Source: Paracidovorax wautersii
Lineage (GTDB): Bacteria > Pseudomonadota > Gammaproteobacteria > Burkholderiales > Burkholderiaceae_C
Direction: 5' to 3'
Length of the DNA: 64,000 nt
Assembly (NCBI GenBank): GCA_009912175.1
Contig: WNDQ01000004.1
Span: 55,659-119,658 of the forward strand
The stretch's first letter is position 1. The number at the start of each line of letters is the position of its first letter. This document shows, piece by piece, positions 1 to 8,961 of the stretch. The notes under the pieces were generated by a model. It saw only the letters and a program-made list of their open reading frames with translations. It was not told the origin of the DNA and did no database searches. The position numbers and the translations under genes were made by a program.

Positions 1-177
1 ACCGATGACGCGGTTGCCGGTGGCCTTTTCGAAGGTCTGCACGTAGGCCACCTTCTGGGCGTTGCCGTTGGCGCCGCCGAAGTTGACGACGGTGACGTCC
101 TTGGCGGATGCGCCCAGGGCCAGCAAGGCCGCGGCGGACAGCATGCCCAGGTTGCGCAGGGAAGAAGCGATAGCCAT
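1..177 (-). CDS. ABC transporter substrate-binding protein, N-terminal part (cut by window edge)
   Basis: Only the first 59 codons are in the window; the rest lies beyond base 1. The start has a typical signal peptide: a short charged region, a hydrophobic run of Leu/Ala, and a likely cleavage site after Ala-Ser-Ala near residue 25. The mature protein begins with a DVTVVNFGGANG-type stretch, as in periplasmic binding proteins of the spermidine/putrescine (PotD) family. It lies 47 bases downstream of a PotA-like ATPase gene and the gabT-like aminotransferase on the same strand, so it probably delivers a polyamine, GABA or a related amine to that transporter. Family assignment rests on the N-terminus and context only. 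Confidence 0.75.
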   Translation of the reverse strand, partial: MAIASSLRNLGMLSAAALLALGASAKDVTVVNFGGANGNAQKVAYVQTFEKATGNRVIG

Positions 178-224
178 GAGAGACCTCTTGAAGGTGGGAA
201 GTAGGAAGGAAGCGGGGGGTGAAA

Positions 225-1340
225 TCAGGCGTAGATGCGCAGGTGCTGCGGATCGAATTCAAGCGCGATCGCGTCGCCCGCGGCAATGCGGTCCAGCGCG
301 GGCGTGCCCAGTGGCACTTTCACGAAGCACTGCGGCTGCTGCTCGAACGCGCATTGCAGGCGTACGTGGTCGCCGAAATAGATCAGCCCGGCGGCGCGGC
401 CCGTCAGGCGGTTGTTGCCGGCTGCGGCCTGGCTGGCCTCGACCAGGCGCATGCGCTCGGGCCGGATGCTGGCGGTGGCCGCCTGGCCGGCCAGCGGCTG
501 GCCGATGGCGCGGCCGGTCACAGCCTGCCCGCCCGGCAGGTCCAGCGTGCACAGGCCGTCACCCGCGTCGCTCACCTGCCCGCTGATGCGGTTGCTGTCG
601 CCGATGAAGCCGGCCACGAACAGGTTGTCGGGCGTTTCATAGAGCGCATCGACCGGCGCGATCTGCTGGATCACACCCTGGTCGAACACGGCCACGCGGT
701 CACTCATGGTCAGCGCCTCGTTCTGGTCGTGCGTGACGTAGACAAAGGTCATGCCGAGCTGGCGGTGCAGCTCTTTCAGCTCGATCTGCATGTGCTCGCG
801 CAGCTGCTTGTCGAGCGCGCCCAGCGGCTCGTCCATGAGCACCAGCTGCGGCTTGAAGACCAGCGCACGCGCCAGCGCAATACGCTGCTGCTGGCCGCCC
901 GAGAGCTGCGCCGGGTAGCGGTCGCCGAACTCTTCCATGTGAACCATGGCCAGCGCCTCGCGTACCTGGCGGGTGCGCGCTTCGCCCTTGATGCCGCGCA
1001 CCTGCAGCGGGTAGCCCACGTTCTGCGCCACCGTCAGGTGCGGAAACAGCGCGTAGTTCTGGAACACCATGCCGATGTTGCGCTGGTGCGGCGGCACGCG
1101 GTTGAGCAGCCGCCCGTCCAGCCGGATCTCGCCGCCCGTGGGGAACTCAAAACCGGCCAGCATCATCAGGCAGGTCGTCTTGCCCGAGCCCGAGGGCCCG
1201 AGCAGCGTGAGGAATTCGCCCCGGCGGATGTCGAGGTCGAGCTGCTTGACGACCAGGTTCTCGCCGTCATAGGTCTTCTTCACGCCGCGAAAACTGACCA
1301 GCACGTCGGCGTCGGGGCGGGGGGTGGAGGCGGAGGTCAT
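225..1340 (-). CDS. ABC transporter ATP-binding protein, PotA/spermidine-putrescine type
   Basis: A 371-residue ATPase that would energise import of a polyamine or GABA-like compound at the inner membrane. Walker A GPSGSGKTT is at residues 48-56, followed by the Q-loop (VFQNYALFPHL), the signature LSGGQQQR, Walker B (LVLMDEP) and the switch histidine (YVTHDQNEA). The C-terminal third forms a TOBE-like domain, giving the length usual for PotA. I chose the ATG at 1340, just before the conserved N-terminal strand; the reading frame continues upstream but without family similarity. It follows gabT with a short gap and precedes the binding-protein gene. No permease gene is visible, so it should lie beyond the left edge. 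Confidence 0.9.
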   Translation of the reverse strand: MTSASTPRPDADVLVSFRGVKKTYDGENLVVKQLDLDIRRGEFLTLLGPSGSGKTTCLMMLAGFEFPTGGEIRLDGRLLNRVPPHQRNIGMVFQNYALFPHLTVAQNVGYPLQVRGIKGEARTRQVREALAMVHMEEFGDRYPAQLSGGQQQRIALARALVFKPQLVLMDEPLGALDKQLREHMQIELKELHRQLGMTFVYVTHDQNEALTMSDRVAVFDQGVIQQIAPVDALYETPDNLFVAGFIGDSNRISGQVSDAGDGLCTLDLPGGQAVTGRAIGQPLAGQAATASIRPERMRLVEASQAAAGNNRLTGRAAGLIYFGDHVRLQCAFEQQPQCFVKVPLGTPALDRIAAGDAIALEFDPQHLRIYA

Positions 1341-1387
1341 GTCAGGGTCCCAGGTGGATGCGGGGGCGTGCCAGGATACGGCAGGGA

Positions 1388-2653
1388 TCAGCCGCGCAGC
1401 GCGGCGTCCAGAATGCCCAGCGCTTCGTCGAACAGCGTGTCTTCGATGGTCAGCGGGAACAGGAAACGGATCACGTTGCCGTAGGTACCGCAGGTCAGCA
1501 AAAGCAAGCCTTGTTCCAGTGCGCGGTCCTGCACGGCCTTGGCAAAACCCGCGTCGGGATGGCCGCTGGCGTCGTTGAACTCGACCGCGACCATGGCGCC
1601 CAGGCCGCGCACGTCGGCAATCTGCGGCACGTCGCGGCGCAGGCCCTGCAGGCGGGCCTGGATGCGCTCGCCCAGCGCCTGGCCGCGCTCGGCCAGTTTT
1701 TCTTCGGCGATCACGTCCAGCACGGCGTGCGCAGCGGCCACGGCCAGCGGGTTGCCGGCGTAGGTGCCGCCCAGGCCGCCGGGCGCGGGCGCGTCCATGA
1801 TCTCGGCGCGGCCGCACACGCCCGACAGCGGCATGCCGCCGGCCAGGCTCTTGGCGAAGGTGATCAGATCAGGCTGCGCGTCGAAGTGTTCGCTGGCAAA
1901 CAGCTTGCCGGTGCGTGCAAAACCGGTCTGCACCTCGTCGGCGATCAGCACGATGCCGTGCTGGTCGGCCACCGCGCGCAGGGCCTGGAAGAAGGTCGGC
2001 GGCACCGGGTTGAAACCGCCTTCGCCCTGCACCGGCTCGATGATGATGGCGGCCACGCGCGTGGGCTCGACGTCGGTCTTGAACAGGTGCTGCAGCGCCT
2101 GGAGCGATTGCGCCTGCGTGACGCCGTGCAGTTCGTTGGGGAAGGGCAGGTGGTAGATGTCGCTGGGGAAGGGACCGAAGCCGATCTTGTAGGGCGCGAC
2201 CTTGCCGGTCAGCGCCATGGTCAGCAACGTGCGGCCATGGAAACCACCGCCAAAGGCGATCACGCCGGGGCGGCCGGTGTGGGCACGGGCAATCTTGACG
2301 GCGTTTTCCACGGCCTCGGCGCCGGTGGTGAAGAACGCGGTCTTCTTGGCGTGCGTGCCGGGCGTGGCGGCGTTGATGCGCTCGGCCAGCGCCACGTAGG
2401 ACTCGTAGGGCACGACCTGGTAGGCGGTGTGCGTGAAACGTTCGAGCTGGGCCGAGATTGCGGCGGCCACCTTGGGGTGGCGATGGCCGGTGTTGAGCAC
2501 GGCGATGCCGGCGGCGAAGTCGATGTAGCGGCGGCCCTCGACGTCCCACAGCTCGGCGTTGCGGGCGCGGTCGGCGTAGAAGGAACACATCACGCCCACA
2601 CCGCGCGGCGTGGCGGCCAGACGGCGCTGTTGCAGGGATTCGTTGTGGCTCAT
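1388..2653 (-). CDS. gabT: 4-aminobutyrate--2-oxoglutarate aminotransferase
   Basis: Class III PLP-dependent aminotransferase of 421 residues, the usual GabT length. It moves the amino group of GABA to 2-oxoglutarate, giving succinate semialdehyde and glutamate. Family motifs are clear: the TGAEAVENAVK cofactor-phosphate region, the GFHGRT motif, the aspartate in IADEVQTGFARTG, and the Schiff-base lysine in TFAKSLAGG at residue 268. The ATG at 2653 is chosen because homologous sequence starts there; an upstream in-frame ATG adds 24 residues without family character. It is first in a minus-strand unit with the PotA-like ATPase and binding protein, and diverges from a MocR-type regulator, a common layout for GABA or putrescine use. 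A preference for other omega-amino acids cannot be excluded. Confidence 0.9.
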   Translation of the reverse strand: MSHNESLQQRRLAATPRGVGVMCSFYADRARNAELWDVEGRRYIDFAAGIAVLNTGHRHPKVAAAISAQLERFTHTAYQVVPYESYVALAERINAATPGTHAKKTAFFTTGAEAVENAVKIARAHTGRPGVIAFGGGFHGRTLLTMALTGKVAPYKIGFGPFPSDIYHLPFPNELHGVTQAQSLQALQHLFKTDVEPTRVAAIIIEPVQGEGGFNPVPPTFFQALRAVADQHGIVLIADEVQTGFARTGKLFASEHFDAQPDLITFAKSLAGGMPLSGVCGRAEIMDAPAPGGLGGTYAGNPLAVAAAHAVLDVIAEEKLAERGQALGERIQARLQGLRRDVPQIADVRGLGAMVAVEFNDASGHPDAGFAKAVQDRALEQGLLLLTCGTYGNVIRFLFPLTIEDTLFDEALGILDAALRG

Positions 2654-2771
2654 GGTGGCTCCAGCAAAAAGAGGGCACGGGCCTGGCCGCGACGTCCGCC
2701 CGGACGTCCTGGATTCACATGCCAAGCGTGTGCATGCTGCGCAGTATCATCACGGTTGGTCCTTCTGTTGA

Positions 2772-2800
2772 GAGCCATTTGCGCGCAATCAATGGAGCCA
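2772..2800. promoter_or_regulatory. Direct repeat in the gabT/mocR divergent promoter region
   Basis: The hexamer GAGCCA occurs at 2772-2777 and 2795-2800, each followed by a T-rich stretch, about 23 bases apart. MocR/GabR proteins typically bind direct repeats in the divergent promoter next to their own gene. This is a candidate site only; no clear -35/-10 pair was identified. Confidence 0.3.
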
Positions 2801-2817
2801 CTTTTTACGAGTTAACC

Positions 2818-4308
2818 ATGGATTCCACCCTGTCCGAATGGCTCAAGGCCCGCCTGGACGAGCCGTCGGCCGAGCCCAGCTACCGGCGCCTGGCGCAGCT
2901 GCTGCAGCAGGCCATCCTCTCGGGCCAGCTCGCCAGCGGCACCAAGCTGCCGTCCTCGCGCGCGCTGGGCGCCGATCTGGGCGTGGCGCGCAACACCGTC
3001 ACGCATGTCTACGAGCAGCTGCTGGCCGAGGGCTACGTGGTCGCGCAAAGCGGCAGCGGCACCTACGTGGCCGACACCGCGCCCGAGCGTGTGCTGGCCA
3101 TCGACCTGCGTGCCGGCCGCCGCCCGCTGCGCGACCACCAGCGCCTGTCCAAACGCGGCCGCCGCACCATCGAGATGGCCGGCGTGGGCAAGCAGCAGTG
3201 GGGCGCCTTCATGCCCGGCGTGCCCGATACGACCGAGTTCCCGCTCAAGGTCTGGAACCGGCTGCAGAACCGCGTCTGGCGCCAGGCGCGGCCCGAGCTG
3301 ATGACCTACGCCCAGGGCGGCGGCTACCGCCCGCTGCGCCGCGCGCTGGCCGACTACCTGCGCGTGGCACGTGCGGCCGACTGCCAGCCCGAGCATGTGA
3401 TCGTGACCACCGGCATCCACCAGTCGGTCGACCTGGCCATCCGCCTGCTGTGCGACGTCGGCGACGAAGTCTGGGTCGAAGACCCGTGCTACTGGGGCGT
3501 GCGCAACCTGCTGCTGTCCTCGGGCCTCAAGCCGGTGCCCATCCCGGTCGATGACGAGGGCATGAACCCCACGCCGCGCCACCTCGCGCGCCCGCCGCGC
3601 CTGATCATCTGCACGCCTTCGCACCAGTACCCGCTGGGCTGTGTGATGAGCCTGTCGCGCCGGCGCATGCTGCTCGAATACGCACGTCTGCACGACTGCT
3701 GGATCCTGGAGGACGACTACGACAGCGAATTCCGCTACGGCATCAGCCCGCTGGCCTCGCTGCAGGGGCTGGACCCGCACGGGCAGGTGATCTACGTCAG
3801 CAGCTTCAGCAAGGTGCTGTTTCCCAGCATGCGTGTGGGCTACATGGTGGTGCCCGGCCCCATGGCCGACTTCTTTGCGCAGGGCATTGCCGAGCTCTAC
3901 CGCGAAGGCCAGTTGATGCTGCAGGCCATCCTGGCCGAGTTCATCGACGAGGGCTACCTGGGCTCGCACATCCGCCGCATGCGCGGCCTCTACGCCGAGC
4001 GGCGCGAGCTGCTGATCGGCGCCGTGCGCGCACGCTACGGCGAGGCCCTGCCCGTGCTGGGCGGCGAGGCCGGGCTGCACCTGGTGCTGGGCCTGCCCCA
4101 CCTCAAGGACGACCTGGCCGTCAGCCGCCGCGCGCAAGAGGCCGACATTCTCACGCGCGCGCTCAGCGGCTACTACGCCTCGGCCCGCACGGCGCGCACC
4201 GGCCTGATCCTGGGCTACGGCTGCGTGCCGCACGAGCGCATCGCGTCGGCGTTCGAGACGCTGGGCAGCGTGATCGACAGCTTCGGGACGGTGCGCCCGC
4301 CGGCCTGA
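2818..4308 (+). CDS. MocR-family (GntR/aminotransferase) transcriptional regulator, GabR/PdxR-like
   Basis: A 496-residue fusion of an N-terminal GntR winged helix (about residues 15-85, with the recognition segment LPSSRALGADLGVARNTV) and a class I aminotransferase-like domain that binds PLP. The Schiff-base lysine is residue 332 in SSFSKVLFPSMRVGY, and the aspartate is in LEDDYDSEFRY. Such proteins sense PLP adducts of amines or amino acids and switch neighbouring genes. It diverges from gabT, so a GabR-like role controlling GABA or polyamine use is the natural inference. The ATG at 2818 is preferred over an earlier in-frame ATG because family similarity begins there. Confidence 0.88.
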   Translation: MDSTLSEWLKARLDEPSAEPSYRRLAQLLQQAILSGQLASGTKLPSSRALGADLGVARNTVTHVYEQLLAEGYVVAQSGSGTYVADTAPERVLAIDLRAGRRPLRDHQRLSKRGRRTIEMAGVGKQQWGAFMPGVPDTTEFPLKVWNRLQNRVWRQARPELMTYAQGGGYRPLRRALADYLRVARAADCQPEHVIVTTGIHQSVDLAIRLLCDVGDEVWVEDPCYWGVRNLLLSSGLKPVPIPVDDEGMNPTPRHLARPPRLIICTPSHQYPLGCVMSLSRRRMLLEYARLHDCWILEDDYDSEFRYGISPLASLQGLDPHGQVIYVSSFSKVLFPSMRVGYMVVPGPMADFFAQGIAELYREGQLMLQAILAEFIDEGYLGSHIRRMRGLYAERRELLIGAVRARYGEALPVLGGEAGLHLVLGLPHLKDDLAVSRRAQEADILTRALSGYYASARTARTGLILGYGCVPHERIASAFETLGSVIDSFGTVRPPA

Positions 4309-4310
4309 GC

Positions 4311-4772
4311 TCAGCCGCGCAGGGGCAGGTAGGCGGTCGCCTCGATCTCGATCAGCACGTCGTCGCCTGGCAGGAAGCGCGAGACCTCGACCACGGTGCT
4401 GACGGGCGGCTCGTCCGGGTAGAACAGCCCGCGCACGCGGTTGTAGGGCGCGTAGTGCGGCAGCTCGCGGAAGTACTGGACGAGCTTGACCACATCCGCC
4501 ATGGTGCCGCCGTGTTCGGCGGCGAGCTGGCGGATGCGCTCGAGCACGAACCAGCTTTGCGCGACGATGGCGGCTTCGAACACGTCCACGCTCATCTGGC
4601 CGGTGGCGTAGCCCAGCGCGCGCAGTGCCTGCTGCGCGGTGGGCGGGATGTCCTCGTAGCCGCGCACCACCTGGCGCCGCTCGGGGTCGACCGCCACCAC
4701 GCCGCTCATGAAGACGAAGTCGCCCACGCGTTTGGAGGCCGCGTAGCGGGCCATGGGTTTGCCCATGCTCAT
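4311..4772 (-). CDS. RidA family protein (reactive enamine/imine deaminase-like)
   Basis: A 153-residue RidA/YjgF/UK114 protein; the family hydrolyses 2-aminoacrylate-type enamines and imines, or acts as a small hydrolase in catabolic pathways. The core shows a VGDFVFMSGV strand, a central VEVSRFLPGDDVLIEIEA stretch and the usual trimer-type fold length plus an N-terminal extension. The start overlaps the stop of the preceding FAD-oxidase gene by four bases (ATGA), so the two are translationally coupled. That coupling suggests it removes a labile imine or enamine made by the oxidase. It is the last gene of the 13.2-4.3 kb minus-strand operon. Confidence 0.85.
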   Translation of the reverse strand: MSMGKPMARYAASKRVGDFVFMSGVVAVDPERRQVVRGYEDIPPTAQQALRALGYATGQMSVDVFEAAIVAQSWFVLERIRQLAAEHGGTMADVVKLVQYFRELPHYAPYNRVRGLFYPDEPPVSTVVEVSRFLPGDDVLIEIEATAYLPLRG

Positions 4773-6160
4773 GCGGGCTCCTTCTTCTCGCTGCCGGCGG
4801 CGGCCTGCGCGCCGCCTGCGGGCCAGGCGCGCATCTTGCCGGGGTTGAGCAGGCCGTGCGGGTCCAGCCGGCGTTTCATGGCCAGCTGCGCCGCGCTCAG
4901 CTCGCCACCCTGCTTGCCCTCCTCGATGATGAAGGTGTGCGGATTGTTGACCCGTACGCCTTCGGCGCGGTGCAGCGCGATGATGTCGTCCAGCCGCGCC
5001 TCGGTCGAGAAACGCACCAGCGGCAGTGCGGTGCAGGTCGTCTGGCCGTCGGCCGTGCGGATGAACTCGGTGTGCATCAGCAACTCGTTGCCCAGCAGTT
5101 CCCGGATGCGCAGGACTTGCTCGAGGTGCTGCCCGGGCACGAACGCGGTCTGCAGGTAGGTCAGGCTGCGGTCGGCCTTCAGGGCGTGCAGCGTGGTGTG
5201 GTTCCAGGCGTGCTCGATCAGGTTGTGGCCGTTGGCGGCGGCTTCGGCCGGGCTGGCGCGGTAGGTGACCTGGCCGCCGCGCTCGGCCGCCAGGGCCTCG
5301 ACGATGGGCTGCGCGGGTGCCGCATAGACGAGCAGCACCGCGTGCTGGCCCTCGGGCAGGTGCGCCTTGAGCGCGGTCATGTAGCCCGGGATGGGGTCGG
5401 CCAGCACGGCGATTTCCTTCTTCACCAGGCCGGGGCTGCGGGCCAGGGCGTCGGCAAAGCGCAGCGCCGCTTCGAAGTCGCCGAAGGTCACCAGGCTCTC
5501 CAGCCATTCATGGGCCGGCGCCAGCGCGATCTCCAGTTCGAGCACGAGGCCATTGGCGCCCCACATGAGGTGCAGCAGCATGGCCTGCGGGCCGTCGAGT
5601 TCGAGGATCTGCGGCTCTGCCTCGAGCGTCATCACCTTGGCGCCGAGGATGTTGCCCGGCGCGGCCAGCGGCCCGTAGCCGATGGAGCCGGCACCGCCGA
5701 AGCCGCCCGCGAACAGCCCGCCCAGCGTGGCGCTGCGGTAGGTGGATGGCAGCCAGCGCAGCTCCTGGCCGCTGGTCTCGATCAGCTCGCGGTTGAGGTC
5801 GCCCAGGCGGATGCCCGCCTGCGCCCGGGCCACGCCGGGCCGCTGCCACAGGCAGCGGTTGTAGGCGCTCATGTCCATGATCACGCCGCCGTCCAGCGGC
5901 ACGCTCTGGCCGTAGTTGCCGGTGCCCGCGCCGCGCAGGGTCAATGGAATGCGGGCCTGCGCGCAGGCGCTGGCGACCTGGCGGACCTCGTGGTCGTCGC
6001 GCGGGCGCACCACGGCGTCGGCGCGTTTGCCGGTCAGCTGGCGCTTGAGCACGGGGCTGAACCAGAAGAAGTCCTGCGACAGGCGGCCGATGCGGGGGGC
6101 GTCGGTGATCCAGTCGAGCCCGGGCAGTTGCTGGGGCAGGGAAGCGGCGGAGGAAGTCAT
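4769..6160 (-). CDS. FAD-binding oxidase/dehydrogenase (GlcD/VAO type)
   Basis: A 463-residue flavoprotein of the FAD-linked oxidase family. The PCMH-type FAD domain occupies about residues 45-225, with the pyrophosphate-binding LRGAGTGNYGQSVPL loop near residue 75 and the GGLFAGGFGGAGS segment near residue 150. The C-terminal part resembles glycolate-oxidase-like substrate domains and ends near LNPGKM. It would oxidise a small hydroxy acid or amine, but the substrate cannot be read from sequence. It follows the ABC permease gene by about 30 bases and overlaps ridA by four bases, so it belongs to the same catabolic operon. Confidence 0.85.
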   Translation of the reverse strand: MTSSAASLPQQLPGLDWITDAPRIGRLSQDFFWFSPVLKRQLTGKRADAVVRPRDDHEVRQVASACAQARIPLTLRGAGTGNYGQSVPLDGGVIMDMSAYNRCLWQRPGVARAQAGIRLGDLNRELIETSGQELRWLPSTYRSATLGGLFAGGFGGAGSIGYGPLAAPGNILGAKVMTLEAEPQILELDGPQAMLLHLMWGANGLVLELEIALAPAHEWLESLVTFGDFEAALRFADALARSPGLVKKEIAVLADPIPGYMTALKAHLPEGQHAVLLVYAAPAQPIVEALAAERGGQVTYRASPAEAAANGHNLIEHAWNHTTLHALKADRSLTYLQTAFVPGQHLEQVLRIRELLGNELLMHTEFIRTADGQTTCTALPLVRFSTEARLDDIIALHRAEGVRVNNPHTFIIEEGKQGGELSAAQLAMKRRLDPHGLLNPGKMRAWPAGGAQAAAGSEKKEPA

Positions 6161-6190
6161 GGGAATGAGGGCAGAAAAGAAGGGAGCGGA

Positions 6191-7027
6191 TCAGTCGTGC
6201 GAGGACTCGCTGGCGTGCCAGGAGCCCAGCGCCAGCCGGCTCAGCCATGCCATCAGCACGAACAGGCCGATGCCCGCCACCGAGATGAGCAGCAGGGCCG
6301 CGAACATGCGCGGGATGTTGAGCTGGTAGCCGGCCATCAGGATCTGGTAGGCCAGGCCGGTGGCCGAGCCACCGGTGCCCGCCACGAACTCGGCCACGAC
6401 TGCGCCGATCAGCGCCAGGCCGCTGGAGATGCGCAGGCCGCCGAAGAAGTAAGGCAGCGCGCTGGGAATGCGCAGCCGCCACAGCGTTTGCAGCCGGGTG
6501 GCGCGGTTGAGCCGGAAGTAGCTCTGCAGGTCGGCATCGACGCTGCGCAGCCCCAGCGTGGTGTTGGCGATGATGGGGAACAGGGCCACCAATGTGGCGC
6601 ACAGCACCAGCGACAGCGTGGGTTCGCGCACCCAGATGATGATGAGCGGCGCGATCGCCACCACGGGCGTGACCTGCAGCAGCACGGCGTAGGGAAACAG
6701 CGCGGTTTCGATCAGGCGGCTTTGCACGAACAGAAAGGAGGCCAGCACGCCGAGCACGATGGCCATCAGGAACGACAGCACCGTGATCTTGAGCGTGAAC
6801 AGCAGCGCCGACAGCAGCATGCCGGCGTCGGCCCACAGCGTGGCCAGGATCTGCAGCGGCGTGGGCAGCACGTACGGCGGCAGCGCCAGCGCGGTCACGG
6901 TCCATTGCCAGGCCGACAGCAGCACCAGCGCCACCAGCAGCGGCAGCAGCACGCGCTGGAACCGGGGGTCGAGCAGCCAGGGGCGCCGCGGCGCGCGCGG
7001 GCGGCTGGAAGAAAGGGTCGAGTTCAT
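6191..7027 (-). CDS. ABC transporter permease, SsuC/TauC/ThiX type
   Basis: A 278-residue inner-membrane protein with about six hydrophobic segments and a binding-protein-dependent transport domain. The EAA-like cytoplasmic loop is near RLNRATRLQTLWRLRIPSALP. The start ATG overlaps the stop of the ATPase gene (ATGA), and together with the NMT1-like binding protein this completes a nitrate/sulfonate/pyrimidine-type importer. The likely cargo is the substrate of the surrounding catabolic genes. Confidence 0.88.
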   Translation of the reverse strand: MNSTLSSSRPRAPRRPWLLDPRFQRVLLPLLVALVLLSAWQWTVTALALPPYVLPTPLQILATLWADAGMLLSALLFTLKITVLSFLMAIVLGVLASFLFVQSRLIETALFPYAVLLQVTPVVAIAPLIIIWVREPTLSLVLCATLVALFPIIANTTLGLRSVDADLQSYFRLNRATRLQTLWRLRIPSALPYFFGGLRISSGLALIGAVVAEFVAGTGGSATGLAYQILMAGYQLNIPRMFAALLLISVAGIGLFVLMAWLSRLALGSWHASESSHD

Positions 7028-7827
7028 GCCAGGGCCTCCTGCTTGCTGGCGCGCTGCAGGGCGTCCTGCAGGCGTTTGGCGTGCTGCGAGAACGCGGGCG
7101 AGACCATGAAGTCCGCGTCGCGCGGGTAGGGTGCGTCGATGGCGATGTCCTCGACCACGCGGCCGGGGCGCGGTGCCATGACGATCACGCGCGAGGACAG
7201 GAACACCGCTTCGTGGATCGAGTGCGTCACGAAGATCACGGTGAGCTTCTTGTCGCGCCACAGCGCCAGCAGGTCGGCGTCGAGCTTGTGGCGCGTGATC
7301 TCGTCGAGCGCACCGAAGGGTTCGTCCATCAACAGCAGCTGGGGCTGGATGACCAGCCCGCGCGCGATCGACACGCGCATCTGCATGCCGCCCGACAGCG
7401 CGCGCGGCAGCGCCCGGGCGAACGCGTCGAGCCCCACCAGCTGCAGCGCCTCGGCCACGCGGCGGTTGGCCTCGGCGCGCGGCACGCCGGCCAGGTCCAG
7501 CGGCAGGCGGACATTGGCCTGCACGCTGGCCCAAGGCATGAGCGTGGGCGCCTGGAACACGAAGGTGAAACGTTTGTCGGTGAGCTGTCCGATGGGCTTG
7601 CGCCAGACGTGGATGCGGCCGTCGGTGGTTTCGAGCAGTCCGGCCACCATCTTGAGCAGCGTGCTCTTGCCTCAGCCCGAGGGGCCCAGCAGGGTGACGA
7701 ACTCGCCCTCGTGGATCTTCAGGTCGACGGGCTGCAGGGCGACGGTGCCGTTCGGGTAGGTTTTTTCGGCGGACAGAATGTCGACGGCGACGGGTGCCGC
7801 CTCGGGGACTGCGGAGGGAGTGTTCAT
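7024..7827 (-). pseudogene. ABC transporter ATP-binding protein, SsuB/TauB type, with in-frame UGA inside Walker A
   Basis: Reading from the ATG at 7827, the frame is intact for 267 sense codons except codon 52 (bases 7672-7674), which is TGA. It falls at the cysteine of the usual GPSGCGKST Walker A: the sequence reads GPSG, stop, GKSTLLKMV. Everything else is normal: Q-loop VFQAPTLMPW, signature LSGGMQMR, Walker B LLLMDEPFGALDE and the switch histidine in VTHSIHEA. A TGC to TGA change would explain it. Options are a sequencing error, a recent nonsense mutation, or selenocysteine insertion, since selA, selB, selC and selD are all in this window. The RNA after the UGA can form a short hairpin (GAGCA, loop CGC, UGCUC) but lacks the GGU-type apical loop of bacterial SECIS elements, so recoding looks unlikely. 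An internal start at 7650 would lack Walker A. Confidence 0.8.
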
Positions 7828-7879
7828 GGCCAGGGCGCTCGATGGAAGAGGCGAAGAGGCGGTCGGTCCGCGGGGTGGA

Positions 7880-8881
7880 TCAGGGCAGGACCTTGAGGTC
7901 CTGGATGAAGTCGAGTTTGTAGGCGTCCGCGGCCTTGAGCTGGCTGGCCTCGATCATCTTGTTGCGCACCAGGAAGTCGTAGCTGGTCTGGATGCGCGCC
8001 GGATCGATGGCGCCGATGCCGTGGGTGGCGGCGTAGCCGCTGGTGACCATGCCCATTTCCTTGATCCGCGCCAGGCTGTAGGCCAGCTGTTCGTCGGTCA
8101 TGTTGGGGTTGTCCTTCTTGATCAGCGCGTTGCCCGGGGCGGGATCGGCCAGGTAGCTCTTCCAGCCTTCCATGGTGCCGCGCACGAAGGCGGCCACGGC
8201 CTTGCCGCGCTTGGCCACGGTCTGGTCCATGCACGAGATCGTGACCGCGTACGAGGGGTAGCCGTGGTCGGCGAAGAGGAAGGTGTTGGCCTGGATGCCG
8301 GCCTTCTGGATGGCGAAGGGCTCGGAGGTCAGGTAGCCCTGCTGCACCGTGTTGCGGTCGGCGATGAAGGGCTGGATGTTGTAGGTGTAGGGACGGGTCT
8401 GGCTGTCGGTCAGGCCGTACTTTTCCTTGAGCCAGGCCCAGTAGCCGCGCGCGGCGCTGGGCGAGATCAGGATGGTCTTGCCCTTCATGTCCTCGAACGA
8501 CTTGACGTCCTCGTGGGCGATCAGGACCTGCGGGTCCTTCTGGAAGGCGGCGGCCACGGTGACCACCGGCAGCCCGCCAGCGCGCGCGGCCATCATCTGC
8601 AGGTCGCTGCTGCCCATCAGGCAGTCGGCCTGGCCGGCGCCCATGATCTGCAGGATGTTGACCTGCGGGCCGCCCATGCGGATCGTCACGTCCAGCCCCA
8701 GCTTTTCATAAATGCCCGTGGCCACGGCCTGGTAGAAGCCGCCGTGTTCGGCCTGGGCGTACCAGTTGGTGAGGTAGGTGAATTTCTCGCCGGCCTGGGC
8801 AAGGCCGGCGGCGCTGGCGGCGGCCAGGGCCAGCGCGGCGGCGCGAACGAGGGGGCGAAGGCGGGAGGCGGGAGCGGGCAT
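7880..8881 (-). CDS. ABC transporter substrate-binding protein, NMT1/THI5-like
   Basis: A 333-residue periplasmic binding protein with a signal peptide ending near Ala-Gln-Ala (residue 30). The mature part begins KFTYLTNWYAQAEHGGFYQA, which matches the NMT1/THI5/SsuA family (ThiY, RutG-adjacent and pyrimidine-precursor binders). A membrane-recognition-like GAGQADCLMGSSD segment follows. It lies 53 bases upstream of the ATPase gene on the same strand. The WYAQAEHGGFYQA motif is close to proteins that bind pyrimidine or amine precursors. The exact ligand is unknown. Confidence 0.85.
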   Translation of the reverse strand: MPAPASRLRPLVRAAALALAAASAAGLAQAGEKFTYLTNWYAQAEHGGFYQAVATGIYEKLGLDVTIRMGGPQVNILQIMGAGQADCLMGSSDLQMMAARAGGLPVVTVAAAFQKDPQVLIAHEDVKSFEDMKGKTILISPSAARGYWAWLKEKYGLTDSQTRPYTYNIQPFIADRNTVQQGYLTSEPFAIQKAGIQANTFLFADHGYPSYAVTISCMDQTVAKRGKAVAAFVRGTMEGWKSYLADPAPGNALIKKDNPNMTDEQLAYSLARIKEMGMVTSGYAATHGIGAIDPARIQTSYDFLVRNKMIEASQLKAADAYKLDFIQDLKVLP

Positions 8882-8961
8882 GGTGGGACTTTCGGTGTCG
8901 CTGAAGGAAGGGAGACGAAAAGCGGGGCATGAAAGGCTGGCGTGCGCGGTGGTGGCCCGGT

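Noticed and set aside
7672..7722. Bacterial SECIS after the UGA in the ABC ATPase
   Set aside because: The only hairpin has a CGC loop and five-base stem, lacking the GGU apical signature seen in the fdoG SECIS.
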